Below the pieces are notes generated by a model. That model made no database searches, was not told where the DNA came from, and saw only the letters and a program-made list of their open reading frames with translations. A DNA stretch of 64,000 nt. Origin: Leptofilum sp041748655. Lineage in GTDB: Bacteria > Chloroflexota > Anaerolineae > Promineifilales > Promineifilaceae. Location: assembly GCA_041748655.1 (NCBI GenBank), contig JBGTCV010000015.1, positions 1 to 64,000 of the forward strand, written 5' to 3'. The stretch's first letter is position 1. Every line of letters begins with the position of its first letter. The position numbers were made by a program, and so were the translations under genes. Positions 8,025-16,198 of this stretch are shown piece by piece.

Positions 8025-9353
8025 ATGAGTGAGAAGATTCTCGTAATCGGCGCAGGCATGGCTGGGTTGATGGCTGCGCGAACCTTACACGACGCAGGTC
8101 ATGATGTTACCGTTTTAGAGGCACGGGATCGTCTGGGCGGGCGCACCCATACGGACCACAGCCTGGGCAGTTCGGTTGATTTGGGGGCAGCCTGGATTCA
8201 TGGACCGGACGGCAATCCGCTGACGCCGCTGGCGGAGCAGTTGGGCGCAGGGTTGGGGAATACAGACTTTTTGAACCGGTCGGGAACGGCCATTCAAGCC
8301 TACACCCCCAACGGCACACCCCTCCACATGGCGGAATTCACCTGGGGCCAGCGTCTGGCCGATGCTGCCTTTGTTAAAGCCGCGGCTTCTATTCTGTACC
8401 AGCCACCCCTCGCCGAGGCGCGCAGCCTGAAGGATTGGGTGCAGCACGGCCTGCCCCAGCCAGAGAGCATGACGCCCGACGAGGCGGCAGGCTTCCGCTA
8501 CTGGGCGATCATCCGCGCTGAGTACAATGACAACGCCGACTGGGATTTGATCGACTGGGAACTGAGCGGCCGCTACGTCAAGCTGCCCGGCGGCGATTTG
8601 CTGCTGCACGGCGGCGGCTTCAAGGCGCTGATCGATTATTTGTCTGAGGGGTTGGATGTGAGGGTGGAAACGGCCGTAACCCACCTTACCACCGCGCCAG
8701 GCCAGGTCCACATCCAGACCAATCGCGGCGAATTCAGCGCCGACCGGGTCATCCTCACCCTGCCGCTGGGCGTGCTCAAATCTGGCAAAATCCAGTTTGA
8801 TCCCCCCCTGCCTGCCGAAAAGCAGCAGGCCATCCAACGCATCGGCTTTGGCAACTACGAAAAGCTGGCCCTGCGCTTCGACCAATTCTATTGGCCTCAG
8901 GAAAAGCAGCTTTTTAGCTATGTGGGCGAAGAAGAGACCGCGTTGTTTAACGCCTGGCTCAACATCGGGCATTACACCGGCACGCCCATCATTTCGGTAT
9001 CCCACGCCGGGCGGCGGGCGCGCCACATCAACCAATGGTCCGATGGCGAGCTGCTGGAAGGGGCGTTGGCCGTCATGCAGCGGTTGTTTGGCGATGAATT
9101 TGGCCCCATTCCCGCGTCGCAGGATTATCTGCGCACCCATTGGCAAAGCGATCCGTTCAGCAGCGGCAGCTACTCATTTGATCAGGTCGGCCAGCTGCCC
9201 ACCGACCGCGACACCCTGGCCCGGCCCATTAACCAGCAGCTATTTTTTGCCGGCGAGGCCACCCATCCCCACTTTTACGCCACCGTACATGGGGCGTACG
9301 AGACGGGGGTGCGCGCGGCGCGCGAAGTCGCGCGAGTAATCAGTGAAAAGTAA
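8025..9353 (+). CDS. Flavin-containing amine oxidase (polyamine/monoamine oxidase family)
   Basis: 442 residues from the ATG at 8025; the longer frame to 7962 only reads the repeat hairpin. The N terminus carries the FAD dinucleotide-binding motif (VIGAGMAGLMAARTL, then LEARDRLGGRTHTD). The C terminus has the FAD-contacting FAGEATHPHFYATVHGAYETGVRAA, typical of the MAO/polyamine oxidase family. It oxidises a primary or secondary amine to an aldehyde, giving hydrogen peroxide and ammonia or a shorter amine. Beside PotABCD and an aldehyde dehydrogenase, spermidine, spermine or putrescine are the likely substrates; a tryptophan or other amine oxidase cannot be excluded. No signal peptide. The last residues (SEK) and the stop come from repeat copy 3. 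Confidence 0.88.
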   Translation: MSEKILVIGAGMAGLMAARTLHDAGHDVTVLEARDRLGGRTHTDHSLGSSVDLGAAWIHGPDGNPLTPLAEQLGAGLGNTDFLNRSGTAIQAYTPNGTPLHMAEFTWGQRLADAAFVKAAASILYQPPLAEARSLKDWVQHGLPQPESMTPDEAAGFRYWAIIRAEYNDNADWDLIDWELSGRYVKLPGGDLLLHGGGFKALIDYLSEGLDVRVETAVTHLTTAPGQVHIQTNRGEFSADRVILTLPLGVLKSGKIQFDPPLPAEKQQAIQRIGFGNYEKLALRFDQFYWPQEKQLFSYVGEEETALFNAWLNIGHYTGTPIISVSHAGRRARHINQWSDGELLEGALAVMQRLFGDEFGPIPASQDYLRTHWQSDPFSSGSYSFDQVGQLPTDRDTLARPINQQLFFAGEATHPHFYATVHGAYETGVRAAREVARVISEK

Positions 9354-9401
9354 AAAGTGAAAAGTGATAAGTGGGCCACTTTTCACTTATCACTTTTCAC
9401 T
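9342..9401. repeat. Heptamer hairpin repeat, copy 3
   Basis: GTGAAAA-GTAAAAA-GTGAAAA-GTGATAA-GTG, a short loop (GGCC at about 9373), then the complementary arm ending TTTTCAC. It provides the final codons and TAA stop of the amine oxidase. The next gene begins at 9420. Confidence 0.85.
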
Positions 9402-9419
9402 CCAAAAAAGGAAACAACC

Positions 9420-10685
9420 ATGTCCACAACCCACCTCTCCCCCGTCTGGACGCACCTGACCGAAATGCAGCCGGTGCGGGCGGAGCGCATCTTTTTTTAC
9501 GACGCCGAGGGCAACCAGTACATCGATTTCACCTCCGGCATTGGCGTGATGAACACCGGGCACAGCCACCCGCGCATTGTGAAAGCGATTCAGGCCCAGA
9601 CGGCGCAGCTCATCTTTGGCCAGATGAACATCGTGGTGACCCCGGCGGCGGTTGAATTGGCCCAGGCGCTCAACGAAGTGACGCCAGCGGCCATTGACAG
9701 CTTTTTCTTTGCCAACAGCGGCGCAGAAGCGGTGGAGGGCGCGGTGAAGCTGGCCCGGCAAACGACGGGGCGGCGCAACATTGTGGTGTTCCAGGGCAGT
9801 TTCCACGGCCGTACCGCCCAAACAATGGCGATGACGACATCAAAAACTATCTACCGCTACAACTACCAGCCGCTGCCCGGCGGCATCGTCACCGCGCCGT
9901 TCCCGTACAGCTACTACTTCGGCTGGGATGAGGAGGAGACGACGGAATGGTGCCTGAAGCAGCTCCATTTGCTGCTGAAAAGCCAGACCGCGCCGGACGA
10001 AACGGCCGCAATCGTCATCGAGCCCGTTTTGGGCGAAGGCGGCTACGTGCCCGCCCCGCCCGCCTTTTTGCAGGAGCTGCGCCAGCTGTGTACGCAGCAC
10101 GGCATTTTGCTGATTGTGGACGAGGTGCAGAGCGGCTTCGGCCGTACCGGCAAGTTTTTCAGCTTTGAGCACGCGGGCATTGTGCCCGATGTCATCGTCA
10201 TGGCCAAGGGGCTGGGCAGCGGCATGCCGATCTCGGCCATCGGGGCCAGTGAGGCGCTGATGCGGCAGTGGAAACCAGGCACCCACGGCGGTACCTACGG
10301 CGGTGGCAATACCCTGTCGCTGGTCGCCGCCAAAACCACCATCGACGTGATTCGCGACGAGCAGCTGGTGGAAAATGCCGCCGCCCGCGGCCAGCAGCTC
10401 ATGCAAAGTTTGCGCCGCCTGCAAACCCAGCACTCCGTCATCGGCGACGTGCGCGGCCTGGGGCTGATGGTGGGCGTGGAGTTCACCCAGCCTAACGGCG
10501 AACCAGATGCGGAGACAGCAACGGCCGTTGCCAACGCCTGCCAAGCCCGCAACCTGCTCCTGCTCACCAGCGGCAGCTTCGGTAACGTCATCCGCTGGAT
10601 TCCACCGCTGGTGGTGACGAGTGGTGAGATAGATACGGCCGTAGATATTTTTACAGAAGCACTAGAAGAGGTGAGTGAAAAGTAA
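9420..10685 (+). CDS. Class-III aminotransferase, GABA/polyamine type (1)
   Basis: 421 residues from the ATG at 9420 (GGAAACA ahead; the longer frame reads the repeat). PLP-dependent fold-type I class-III aminotransferase: FANSGAEAVEGAVKLARQTTGR, FQGSFHGRTAQTMAMT, the IVDEVQSGFGRTGKFF motif whose Asp holds the PLP nitrogen, and the Schiff-base lysine in VIVMAKGLGSGMP. It moves an amino group from a terminal amine or omega-amino acid to 2-oxoglutarate or pyruvate. 4-Aminobutyrate aminotransferase (GabT) or putrescine aminotransferase are the best candidates in this polyamine cluster. One of three class-III enzymes here (others at 17676 and 19099). Its C-terminal VSEK and stop are written by repeat copy 4. 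Confidence 0.88.
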   Translation: MSTTHLSPVWTHLTEMQPVRAERIFFYDAEGNQYIDFTSGIGVMNTGHSHPRIVKAIQAQTAQLIFGQMNIVVTPAAVELAQALNEVTPAAIDSFFFANSGAEAVEGAVKLARQTTGRRNIVVFQGSFHGRTAQTMAMTTSKTIYRYNYQPLPGGIVTAPFPYSYYFGWDEEETTEWCLKQLHLLLKSQTAPDETAAIVIEPVLGEGGYVPAPPAFLQELRQLCTQHGILLIVDEVQSGFGRTGKFFSFEHAGIVPDVIVMAKGLGSGMPISAIGASEALMRQWKPGTHGGTYGGGNTLSLVAAKTTIDVIRDEQLVENAAARGQQLMQSLRRLQTQHSVIGDVRGLGLMVGVEFTQPNGEPDAETATAVANACQARNLLLLTSGSFGNVIRWIPPLVVTSGEIDTAVDIFTEALEEVSEK

Positions 10686-10742
10686 AAAGTGAAAAGTAAA
10701 AAGTAGGTCTCACTTTTCACTTTTTACTTATCACTTTTCACT
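10674..10742. repeat. Heptamer hairpin repeat, copy 4
   Basis: GTGAAAAGTAAAAAGTGAAAAGTAAAAAGT, a loop near 10703-10710, and the complementary right arm. The left arm forms the last codons and stop of the aminotransferase before it. Confidence 0.85.
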
Positions 10743-10772
10743 CTCTCCCCATCCAGAAATCAGGAAAAAAGA

Positions 10773-11972
10773 ATGGTCAAAACAACCCCCTTCTACCCCC
10801 GTCTGGCCCCGCTGAGCGAAACCATGCTGTGGAAGCATTGGGCTGGCTACACGGCGGCGCAAACTTATCAATTTTCCACCCTGTCTGAATATTTCGCCAT
10901 TCGCAGCGGTGTGGCCGTGTTCGACACCTCGCCGCTGTTTAAATATCGCATCAAGGGGCCAGACGCCGAAAGCTTCCTGGCTGGCGTGCTGGCGCGGGAC
11001 ATCCGCAGCTGCCAGCCGGGGCAGGCGCAGTACACCATCTGGTGCGACAGCGACGGCTACATGCTGGAGGATGGCGTGGTGCTGCGGTTAAGCGACGACG
11101 AGTTCCTGCTTACATCCGCCGAGCCAAATCTTCTCTATTTTGCCAACTTAATCGGCCGTCGCCGCGTGGAAATTAGCGACATCTCGAAGGAGTACGGCAT
11201 TCTGGCAGTGCAGGGACCGCACTCCCGCACCGTGTTGGCCCAGCTTACCAAAGCCGCTGCCGACCTGCCCTACTTCCACGTCACCCAAACCAAAATTGCC
11301 AAAAAGCCGGTTATTTTGTCCCGCACGGGCTACACGGGTGATTTGGGCTTTGAGCTGTGGATCAAGGCAGACGACGCGCTGGACGTGTGGGATGCGCTGA
11401 TGGCGGCTGGCGCGGGCTACAACATCACCCCAATGGGTCTTTTGGCGCTGAAAATGGCCCGCATCGAGGCCGGGCTGCTGCTGCTGGACGTTGATTTTTC
11501 GTCGGCGCGGTACGCCTGGGTGGACGGCCAGCGGGAGACGCCGCTGGAGCTGGGGTTTGACTGGCTGTTTAGGAAGTTGGATGGGGATGAACGGCCGTTT
11601 ATCGGCCGTCAAGCCATCGAAAACGAAATCGCCAACAAAACCTCCCGCTGGAAAACGGTGGGTCTTATGCTCGATTGGCAGCACTATGACCAGACCTACA
11701 GCGACCTCGGCCTCATCCCGCCCAAGGACACGACGCCCATCGAAGAAGCCCATTCGCTCTACGATGCGGAGCGGAACTATTTGGGCTACGCCACCAGCCT
11801 GATGTACTCCTCGCTGCTCAAGCGGCACATCGCTATCGGCAAGCTGCCGCCGCACCTGAGTACGCCTGGCAGCGAAGCATATCTTGAGCTGATGATTGTG
11901 CATCGACCCCAATACGTCCTGGCCAACGTGGTGCGAATGCCGTTTTATGATCCGCTGCATAAGAAAGCATAA
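10773..11972 (+). CDS. GcvT-like aminomethyltransferase / demethylase family protein
   Basis: 399 residues. The GcvT fold is evident: an N-terminal folate-binding domain (AIRSGVAVFDTSPLFKYRIKGPDAESFLAGVLARDI ... GQAQYTIWCDSDGYMLEDGVVLRL), the RTGYTGDLGFELWI segment, and a C-terminal barrel domain (KLDGDERPFIGRQAIE ... YATSLMYSSLLKRHIAIGKL). Such proteins bind tetrahydrofolate and take methyl or methylene groups from glycine, dimethylglycine, sarcosine or DMSP. This one is not a standard glycine cleavage T-protein, since no gcvH/gcvP is near. It lies between an aminotransferase and a PYROXD2-like oxidoreductase, so a demethylation step on an N-methylated amine is plausible but unproven. Repeat hairpins flank it on both sides. 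Confidence 0.8.
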   Translation: MVKTTPFYPRLAPLSETMLWKHWAGYTAAQTYQFSTLSEYFAIRSGVAVFDTSPLFKYRIKGPDAESFLAGVLARDIRSCQPGQAQYTIWCDSDGYMLEDGVVLRLSDDEFLLTSAEPNLLYFANLIGRRRVEISDISKEYGILAVQGPHSRTVLAQLTKAAADLPYFHVTQTKIAKKPVILSRTGYTGDLGFELWIKADDALDVWDALMAAGAGYNITPMGLLALKMARIEAGLLLLDVDFSSARYAWVDGQRETPLELGFDWLFRKLDGDERPFIGRQAIENEIANKTSRWKTVGLMLDWQHYDQTYSDLGLIPPKDTTPIEEAHSLYDAERNYLGYATSLMYSSLLKRHIAIGKLPPHLSTPGSEAYLELMIVHRPQYVLANVVRMPFYDPLHKKA

Positions 11973-11978
11973 ATGCAG

Positions 11979-12047
11979 TGAAAAGTAAAAAGTGAAAAGT
12001 AAAAAGTAGGCTCATCACTTTTCACTTATCACTTATCACTTTTTACT
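11979..12047. repeat. Heptamer hairpin repeat, copy 5
   Basis: GTGAAAAGTAAAAAGTGAAAAGTAAAAAGT then complementary units TTTTCAC-TTATCAC-TTATCAC-TTTTTAC. It lies wholly between the GcvT-like gene and the next start codon at 12062. Confidence 0.85.
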
Positions 12048-12061
12048 AAGAAAGGAAACAC

Positions 12062-13645
12062 ATGACAGAAAAATACGACGCAATTGTAATCGGGGGCGGC
12101 CACAACGGGCTGGTGAACGGCGCGTACCTGGCCAGGGCTGGCCTGAAAACGGTGGTGCTGGAGAAGCGCCACCTGGTCGGCGGGGCGGCCATCACCGAGG
12201 AGCTGAAGCCCGGCTTCCACTTTACCACGTTCTCCTACGCGCTTAGCCTGGTGCGCCCCGACATTATTCAGGAGCTGGAGCTGGTCAAACACGGCCTGAT
12301 GGTCCTGCCCATGCCCAACACCTTCACCCCTGCCGAAAACGGCGACTATTTGTTCATGGGGCCAGACAGCTACCAAAATTACCACGAAATCGCCCGCCAC
12401 TCGGCCAAAGATGCCGAGGCGTACCACGATTACTGGCACATCATTAAGCAGGTGGTGCAGGCGGTGAAACCGCTGGTAGACAGCATCCCGCCAGACATCA
12501 CCAGCAGCGCGCCGGAAGAACTGGCCCGATTAGCGGCCGTGGGATCGCATCTGGGGCGGCAAAACCCCAAGGTGCTGCACATGCTCACCCGGCTGCTCAC
12601 CGGCAGCGCCGCCGACCTGCTGGACGACTATTTTGAGACCGATGTCCTCAAAGCGGCCTTCTGCTCCAGTGGGCTGATTGGCACCAAAGTGGGGCCGCGC
12701 TCGCAAGGGTCGGGGCTGGTGCTGCTGTTCCACAAGCTGGGCGATTTTGACGGCAGCATTGGCGATTGGGGCTTCCACAAGGGCGGCAACGGCGGCTTTA
12801 CCCAGGCAGTGGCCCGCGCCGCGCAGGCGTTTGGCTGCGAAATCCGGCTGGACGCGGACGTGAGCGAAGTCATCACCAAAAACGGCGCGGCGATTGGCGT
12901 GGCGCTGCAAAACGGCGACGAGCTGTACGGTGATACCATCGTCAGCGCCCTGGACCCGCGCCGCACCTTCTTGCAGCTCGTCGAGCCGCGCGATTTGCCC
13001 ACCGACCTGGTGGAGACGATTGAGAAGTTCAAGTTCCAGGGGGTGTCGTCCAAGGTGAATTTTGCCCTGGACGGCCTGCCAGAATACCCGACGCTGCCCG
13101 GCCGCACCGATATTTTCCGGGGCTTCATGAACATCGGCCCCACGGTGGATTACATTGAACGGGCGTTTGATGATGCGAAATATGGCTGGTTTAGTAAACG
13201 GCCGTACATCGACTGCGCCATCCAATCCACCATTGATCCGGACATGTCCCCGCCGGGAAAACATATCATGTCCTGCTTTGTGCAGTACACGCCCTACAAG
13301 CTCAAAGGTGGGGATTGGGACACGGAGCGCGAAAATCTGGGCGACGTGGTGCAGCAAACGCTCACCGAAGTGTTCCCCAACTTTAGCGATCTGGTGCTGC
13401 ATCGCGAGGTGGTCACGCCGCTGGACATCGAGCGCACCGTGGGGCTGAGCGAGGGCAACATCTTCGCCGGGGAGTTCATGGGGCCGCAGATGTACTTTTT
13501 CCGCCCCGCCCCCGGCTGGAATCAGTACCGCACGCCCATCAAGGGGTACTACCAGTGCGGCTCCGGCACGCATCCTGGCGGCTGCGTCATGGGCGCGCCG
13601 GGCAAGCTGGCGGCCACGCAGATTTTGGGGGATTTGAAGAAGTGA
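12062..13645 (+). CDS. PYROXD2-like FAD-dependent oxidoreductase (phytoene desaturase superfamily)
   Basis: 527 residues. The N terminus has an FAD-binding Rossmann motif (DAIVIGGGHNGLVNGAYLARAGLKTVVLEKR, then GGAAITEEL). The C terminus closes with GYYQCGSGTHPGGCVMGAPGKLAA, typical of the CrtI/PYROXD2 group. These enzymes oxidise carotenoids, polyenes or unknown substrates. No carotenoid gene is near, and the gene sits in a polyamine/amine cluster, so an amine or amine-derived substrate is a reasonable guess only. Ribosome site AAGGAA about 5 nt ahead of the ATG. Full-length, with no missing glycine in the dinucleotide motif. A half-repeat arm begins 12 nt after the stop. Confidence 0.82.
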   Translation: MTEKYDAIVIGGGHNGLVNGAYLARAGLKTVVLEKRHLVGGAAITEELKPGFHFTTFSYALSLVRPDIIQELELVKHGLMVLPMPNTFTPAENGDYLFMGPDSYQNYHEIARHSAKDAEAYHDYWHIIKQVVQAVKPLVDSIPPDITSSAPEELARLAAVGSHLGRQNPKVLHMLTRLLTGSAADLLDDYFETDVLKAAFCSSGLIGTKVGPRSQGSGLVLLFHKLGDFDGSIGDWGFHKGGNGGFTQAVARAAQAFGCEIRLDADVSEVITKNGAAIGVALQNGDELYGDTIVSALDPRRTFLQLVEPRDLPTDLVETIEKFKFQGVSSKVNFALDGLPEYPTLPGRTDIFRGFMNIGPTVDYIERAFDDAKYGWFSKRPYIDCAIQSTIDPDMSPPGKHIMSCFVQYTPYKLKGGDWDTERENLGDVVQQTLTEVFPNFSDLVLHREVVTPLDIERTVGLSEGNIFAGEFMGPQMYFFRPAPGWNQYRTPIKGYYQCGSGTHPGGCVMGAPGKLAATQILGDLKK

Positions 13646-13657
13646 GGCAAGTTTGCA

Positions 13658-13683
13658 AGTGAAAAGTAAAAAGTGAAAAGTGG
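13658..13683. repeat. Heptamer repeat, left arm only (copy 6a)
   Basis: GTGAAAAGTAAAAAGTGAAAAGTGG without its complement next to it. The matching right arm is 640 nt away at 14321-14341, beyond a frameshifted gene, as if that gene had been inserted into the loop of a hairpin. Confidence 0.75.
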
Positions 13684-13728
13684 GAAACTTCGTTTCTCTT
13701 GAGTAGCACATTACAGATCGGGGATTTC

Positions 13729-14294
13729 ATGAGTCTCGAATTGATTGTCCGAACATATAAAGTGAACATCCGGCCAAAAGCTGAGTACGAACTTGCACGG
13801 TTTGAAAAACTAGAAGCTGCCGTTGCAGTTGAAAAAGCTGCTTTGGCAATTAACCACAAAGAAAAAAGATATTCACACCAGCGAGGTTAAAAAAAGCGAA
13901 TCTTGAAGAATCCAAAGAGAGGCTATTGGCAAATTTAGATGCGCTGAAGTCATGCGCAAACTTTGACGAACTTTTCTTATTAGTGAAGGAATTAGTTCAA
14001 CCAATTAAAGGAATTGGTGAATTGTATATCTATGATACTGCATTGCGCATTGGCGCAAATCTCGCCTTGTTGCCAACAAAAGTCTATCTACATGCAGGCA
14101 CAAGAACTGGGGCAAAACGTTTAGGTTTTCAAGGTAAGGAACCCACTATTCCCGTTTCAAAATTTCCCAAGGCATTGCAGAAACTTGAACCACATGAAAT
14201 CGAAGATGTGTTATGCATCTTCAAAGATGAACTGGGTAAGGTTGAGTTTCATACCTTTGATAAGAAGAAAGCTAAACGAAGCTGGTGCTATTGA
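13729..14294 (+). pseudogene. Hypothetical gene broken by one frameshift
   Basis: I do not recognise the family. Frame 1 reads from the ATG at 13729 (MSLELIVRTYKVNIRPKAEYELARF...) to a stop at 13888. Frame 0 continues the same protein-like text: IFTPARLKKANLEESKERLL, then a well-composed stretch with IKGIGELYIYDTALRIGANLALLPTKVYLHAG. The two join at a run of six A at 13862-13867; one extra A would restore a single frame of about 188 residues. The shift could be a real mutation, a sequencing error in the A-run, or slippage, though the run is not a canonical -1 slippery heptamer in this frame. The segment IKGIGELYIYDTALRIG looks like a helix-hairpin-helix. The gene lies between two complementary repeat arms and is more A+T-rich than its neighbours. 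Confidence 0.6.
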
Positions 14295-14320
14295 AAATCA
14301 TTCTACTGTAACTTGCGTAA

Positions 14321-14341
14321 TTACCACTTTTCACTTTTTAC
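14321..14341. repeat. Heptamer repeat, right arm only (copy 6b)
   Basis: CCACTTTTCACTTTTTACTG, the complement of the lone left arm at 13658-13683. Together the two arms bracket the frameshifted gene. Confidence 0.75.
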
Positions 14342-14352
14342 TGAAACAAGTT

Positions 14353-14859
14353 ATGAAAAACACAGCGATCCAGTTTGATCTCATTTCTCAAATTAGTGAC
14401 CTGCTACGTCCGGCTGGCGTTTCGATTTGGCTGCGTGGTGGCTGGGCCATTGATTTTCTCTTGGGCCACATTACTCGCCCTCACAGCGATATTGATGTTG
14501 TTGCCTGGCGACAAGATGCGGCGCAGTTGCGCCGCTTGCTTGAGCAAGCTGGCTTTTTGTTTGAACGCGACACTGGCGTTCAATACGACTTTTCTAAGCA
14601 CGGACAGGAAATTAGCGTTGTTTTCATTTCGCAAAATGGAGGAGATGAGGTGTTTGTGCATGGCATCCCCGAATGGGTTTGGCTGCCCGGCGCTTTGTCG
14701 CTGCCACCTCAAGAACTGGATGGTTTGTTTTGTAACGTCATTTCACCAGAGCAGCTCCTGGAAGAAAAAGTGGGTTATGAAGCTGGAACAGGACGGCCGT
14801 TACGTCCAAAAGATCTGCAAAGTATTCAGATGCTTCAGGAGATTATTTCGCTATGGTAA
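14353..14859 (+). CDS. Aminoglycoside-type nucleotidyltransferase domain protein
   Basis: 168 residues from the ATG at 14353, 12 nt after the repeat arm. It has the small nucleotidyltransferase core: LRGGWAIDFLLG followed by RPHSDIDVVAW, where the two aspartates of DID bind the metal. The layout is like ANT(2'')/lincosamide nucleotidyltransferases, which add AMP to a small molecule; many such proteins in environmental bacteria have no known substrate, and resistance should not be assumed. The stop overlaps the next gene by 7 nt, so the three genes 14353-16143 (nucleotidyltransferase, GNAT, methyltransferase) form one translationally coupled set, unlike the repeat-separated genes around them. 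They look like an inserted cassette within the polyamine cluster. Confidence 0.75.
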   Translation: MKNTAIQFDLISQISDLLRPAGVSIWLRGGWAIDFLLGHITRPHSDIDVVAWRQDAAQLRRLLEQAGFLFERDTGVQYDFSKHGQEISVVFISQNGGDEVFVHGIPEWVWLPGALSLPPQELDGLFCNVISPEQLLEEKVGYEAGTGRPLRPKDLQSIQMLQEIISLW

Positions 14860-15389
14860 AAATCAGTATTAGATTTGCAACCATTGAAGATATTCCTGCT
14901 ATTCAGAGAATGGGTCGAGCATCCCGTGAAGCTGCGTTTGTAGAAACTGGACTTATAACGGCCGCACAGAATGAGGAAGTGTTAGCTGATTCTTGGTCAG
15001 TTGAGATGCTGACTATGTCCATGTCGATCCCCTCCAATCATGCCATCGTCGCTATGGACGGGGAAAATGTTATCGGCTATTTGAGTGGTCGCTATCAGAA
15101 TCCGCTTGAGGAAGGAGAGGTGAGACTTTATCGTCTATATATTCATCCCGACTATTGGGGTCAACGGGTTGGATATCAACTATGGCAAAGTTATCGCGAT
15201 GCTCTTAGCGAAGAAGTTAAACGTGTTGATGTTGGTTCAGTGGCGACCAATGTACGGGCTACAGAATTCTACCAGCGTCTAGGGTTTAGAATTGTCAGCA
15301 CGGAAGATGACAAGCACCAGTTACAATTAGCTCTCACTTCGGCTGAAGAAGGACACCACCAGGCTGACAAAAGGAACGTAAATGTTTGA
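14853..15389 (+). CDS. GNAT family N-acetyltransferase
   Basis: 178 residues. GNAT fold: N-terminal IRFATIEDIPAIQRM, central VIGYLSGRY and the acetyl-CoA binding motif A around RLYRLYIHPDYWGQRVGYQLWQ, then NVRATEFYQRLGFRIV. It transfers an acetyl group from acetyl-CoA to an unknown amine. It overlaps the nucleotidyltransferase gene by 7 nt and the methyltransferase gene by 8 nt, a tight three-gene unit of small-molecule modifying enzymes. The last 20 residues (HHQADKRNVNV) look like an unstructured tail reading into the next gene. Confidence 0.8.
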   Translation: MVKISIRFATIEDIPAIQRMGRASREAAFVETGLITAAQNEEVLADSWSVEMLTMSMSIPSNHAIVAMDGENVIGYLSGRYQNPLEEGEVRLYRLYIHPDYWGQRVGYQLWQSYRDALSEEVKRVDVGSVATNVRATEFYQRLGFRIVSTEDDKHQLQLALTSAEEGHHQADKRNVNV

Positions 15390-16143
15390 GCCTATTAATC
15401 TTGCGGCATATGCGGATCCAATTTTGGATGAATTGGTGAGTGGGCAGCCCCAAATCGACAATACCGTCTTTTTTGATGTTGTTCGCCAGACACAAGGGGC
15501 GATTTTGGAGCTGGGGTGTGGCTACGGCCGTATCACAATTCCCCTAGCCCAAAGAGGCATCACCGGCCTAACGGGGCTGGAATTGTCGGCTCCCTCACTG
15601 GCTTATGCCCGGCAAAAAGCGAAGGATTTACCCATTCGTTGGATCGAAGCAGATGTACGCAACTTCAATACCGGCATGCAGTATGATCTCATCTTTGCCA
15701 GAGGTAGTGTCTTCAACTTCATGCTTACGCGCCTTGACCAGGAAGCTATGTTAAATCGCGTAAATGAAAATTTGACCAACGACGGCCAGTTTATGTTTGA
15801 TACCGAAAATCTTCCTCCCACAAGGATGGTCAACGCTCTGGAAGAAGTTGAATGGTTTACGCTCACGCACCCGAATGGCCGTCAGATTTACGTATCGGGA
15901 ACAGACAAATTTGATTACGCACAACAACACTGGACACAAACCTCTTATGAACGCTGGGACAAACCTGACGGTGAATTCGTTCGCCCACCTTGGGAATTAA
16001 CGCTGCGGTACACAACGCCTCAGGAGATGGAAACCTTGCTGCATTACAATGGCTTCAAAATTGTTGCCAGGTATGCAGATTATGAAGGTGCCTTGGAAAC
16101 CGACAAGAAGCCATCAAGGATTTATATCTGTCAGAAACAGTAA
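15382..16143 (+). CDS. Class I SAM-dependent methyltransferase
   Basis: 253 residues. SAM-binding motif I ILELGCGYGRITIPLAQRG with GLELSAPSLAYARQKA (motif post I), then WIEADVRNFNTGMQYDLIFARGSVFNFM (motifs II-III). Methyltransferase_25-like, soluble. The substrate is unknown. It closes the coupled unit with a nucleotidyltransferase and an acetyltransferase (8-nt overlap with the latter). A single right arm of the heptamer repeat begins 14 nt after the stop, with no left arm next to it. Confidence 0.82.
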   Translation: MFEPINLAAYADPILDELVSGQPQIDNTVFFDVVRQTQGAILELGCGYGRITIPLAQRGITGLTGLELSAPSLAYARQKAKDLPIRWIEADVRNFNTGMQYDLIFARGSVFNFMLTRLDQEAMLNRVNENLTNDGQFMFDTENLPPTRMVNALEEVEWFTLTHPNGRQIYVSGTDKFDYAQQHWTQTSYERWDKPDGEFVRPPWELTLRYTTPQEMETLLHYNGFKIVARYADYEGALETDKKPSRIYICQKQ

Positions 16144-16156
16144 CATATCCTCAAAA

Positions 16157-16187
16157 ACTTTTTACTATTCACTTATCACTTTTTACT
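16157..16187. repeat. Heptamer repeat, right arm only (copy 7)
   Basis: CTTTTTACTATTCACTTATCACTTTTTACTG without an adjacent left arm. It stands between the methyltransferase and aguB, and marks the right edge of the probable inserted block 13.7-16.1 kb. Confidence 0.7.
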
Positions 16188-16198
16188 GAAATACAGAC

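Noticed and set aside
6106..9339. Many long ORFs on the opposite strand or in other frames of GC-rich genes (for example 6446-7891, 8115-9146)
   Set aside because: Shadows of real genes: no ribosome sites, odd composition, and fully overlapped by conserved proteins.
13859..13870. Programmed -1 frameshift at the A-run of the broken gene
   Set aside because: In the zero frame the codons are GAA AAA AGA, so the run does not fit X XXY YYZ; a plain indel is simpler. Slippage cannot be excluded.
14353..14859. Antibiotic resistance gene
   Set aside because: Only the generic nucleotidyltransferase core is seen; substrate is unknown and no resistance family can be claimed.
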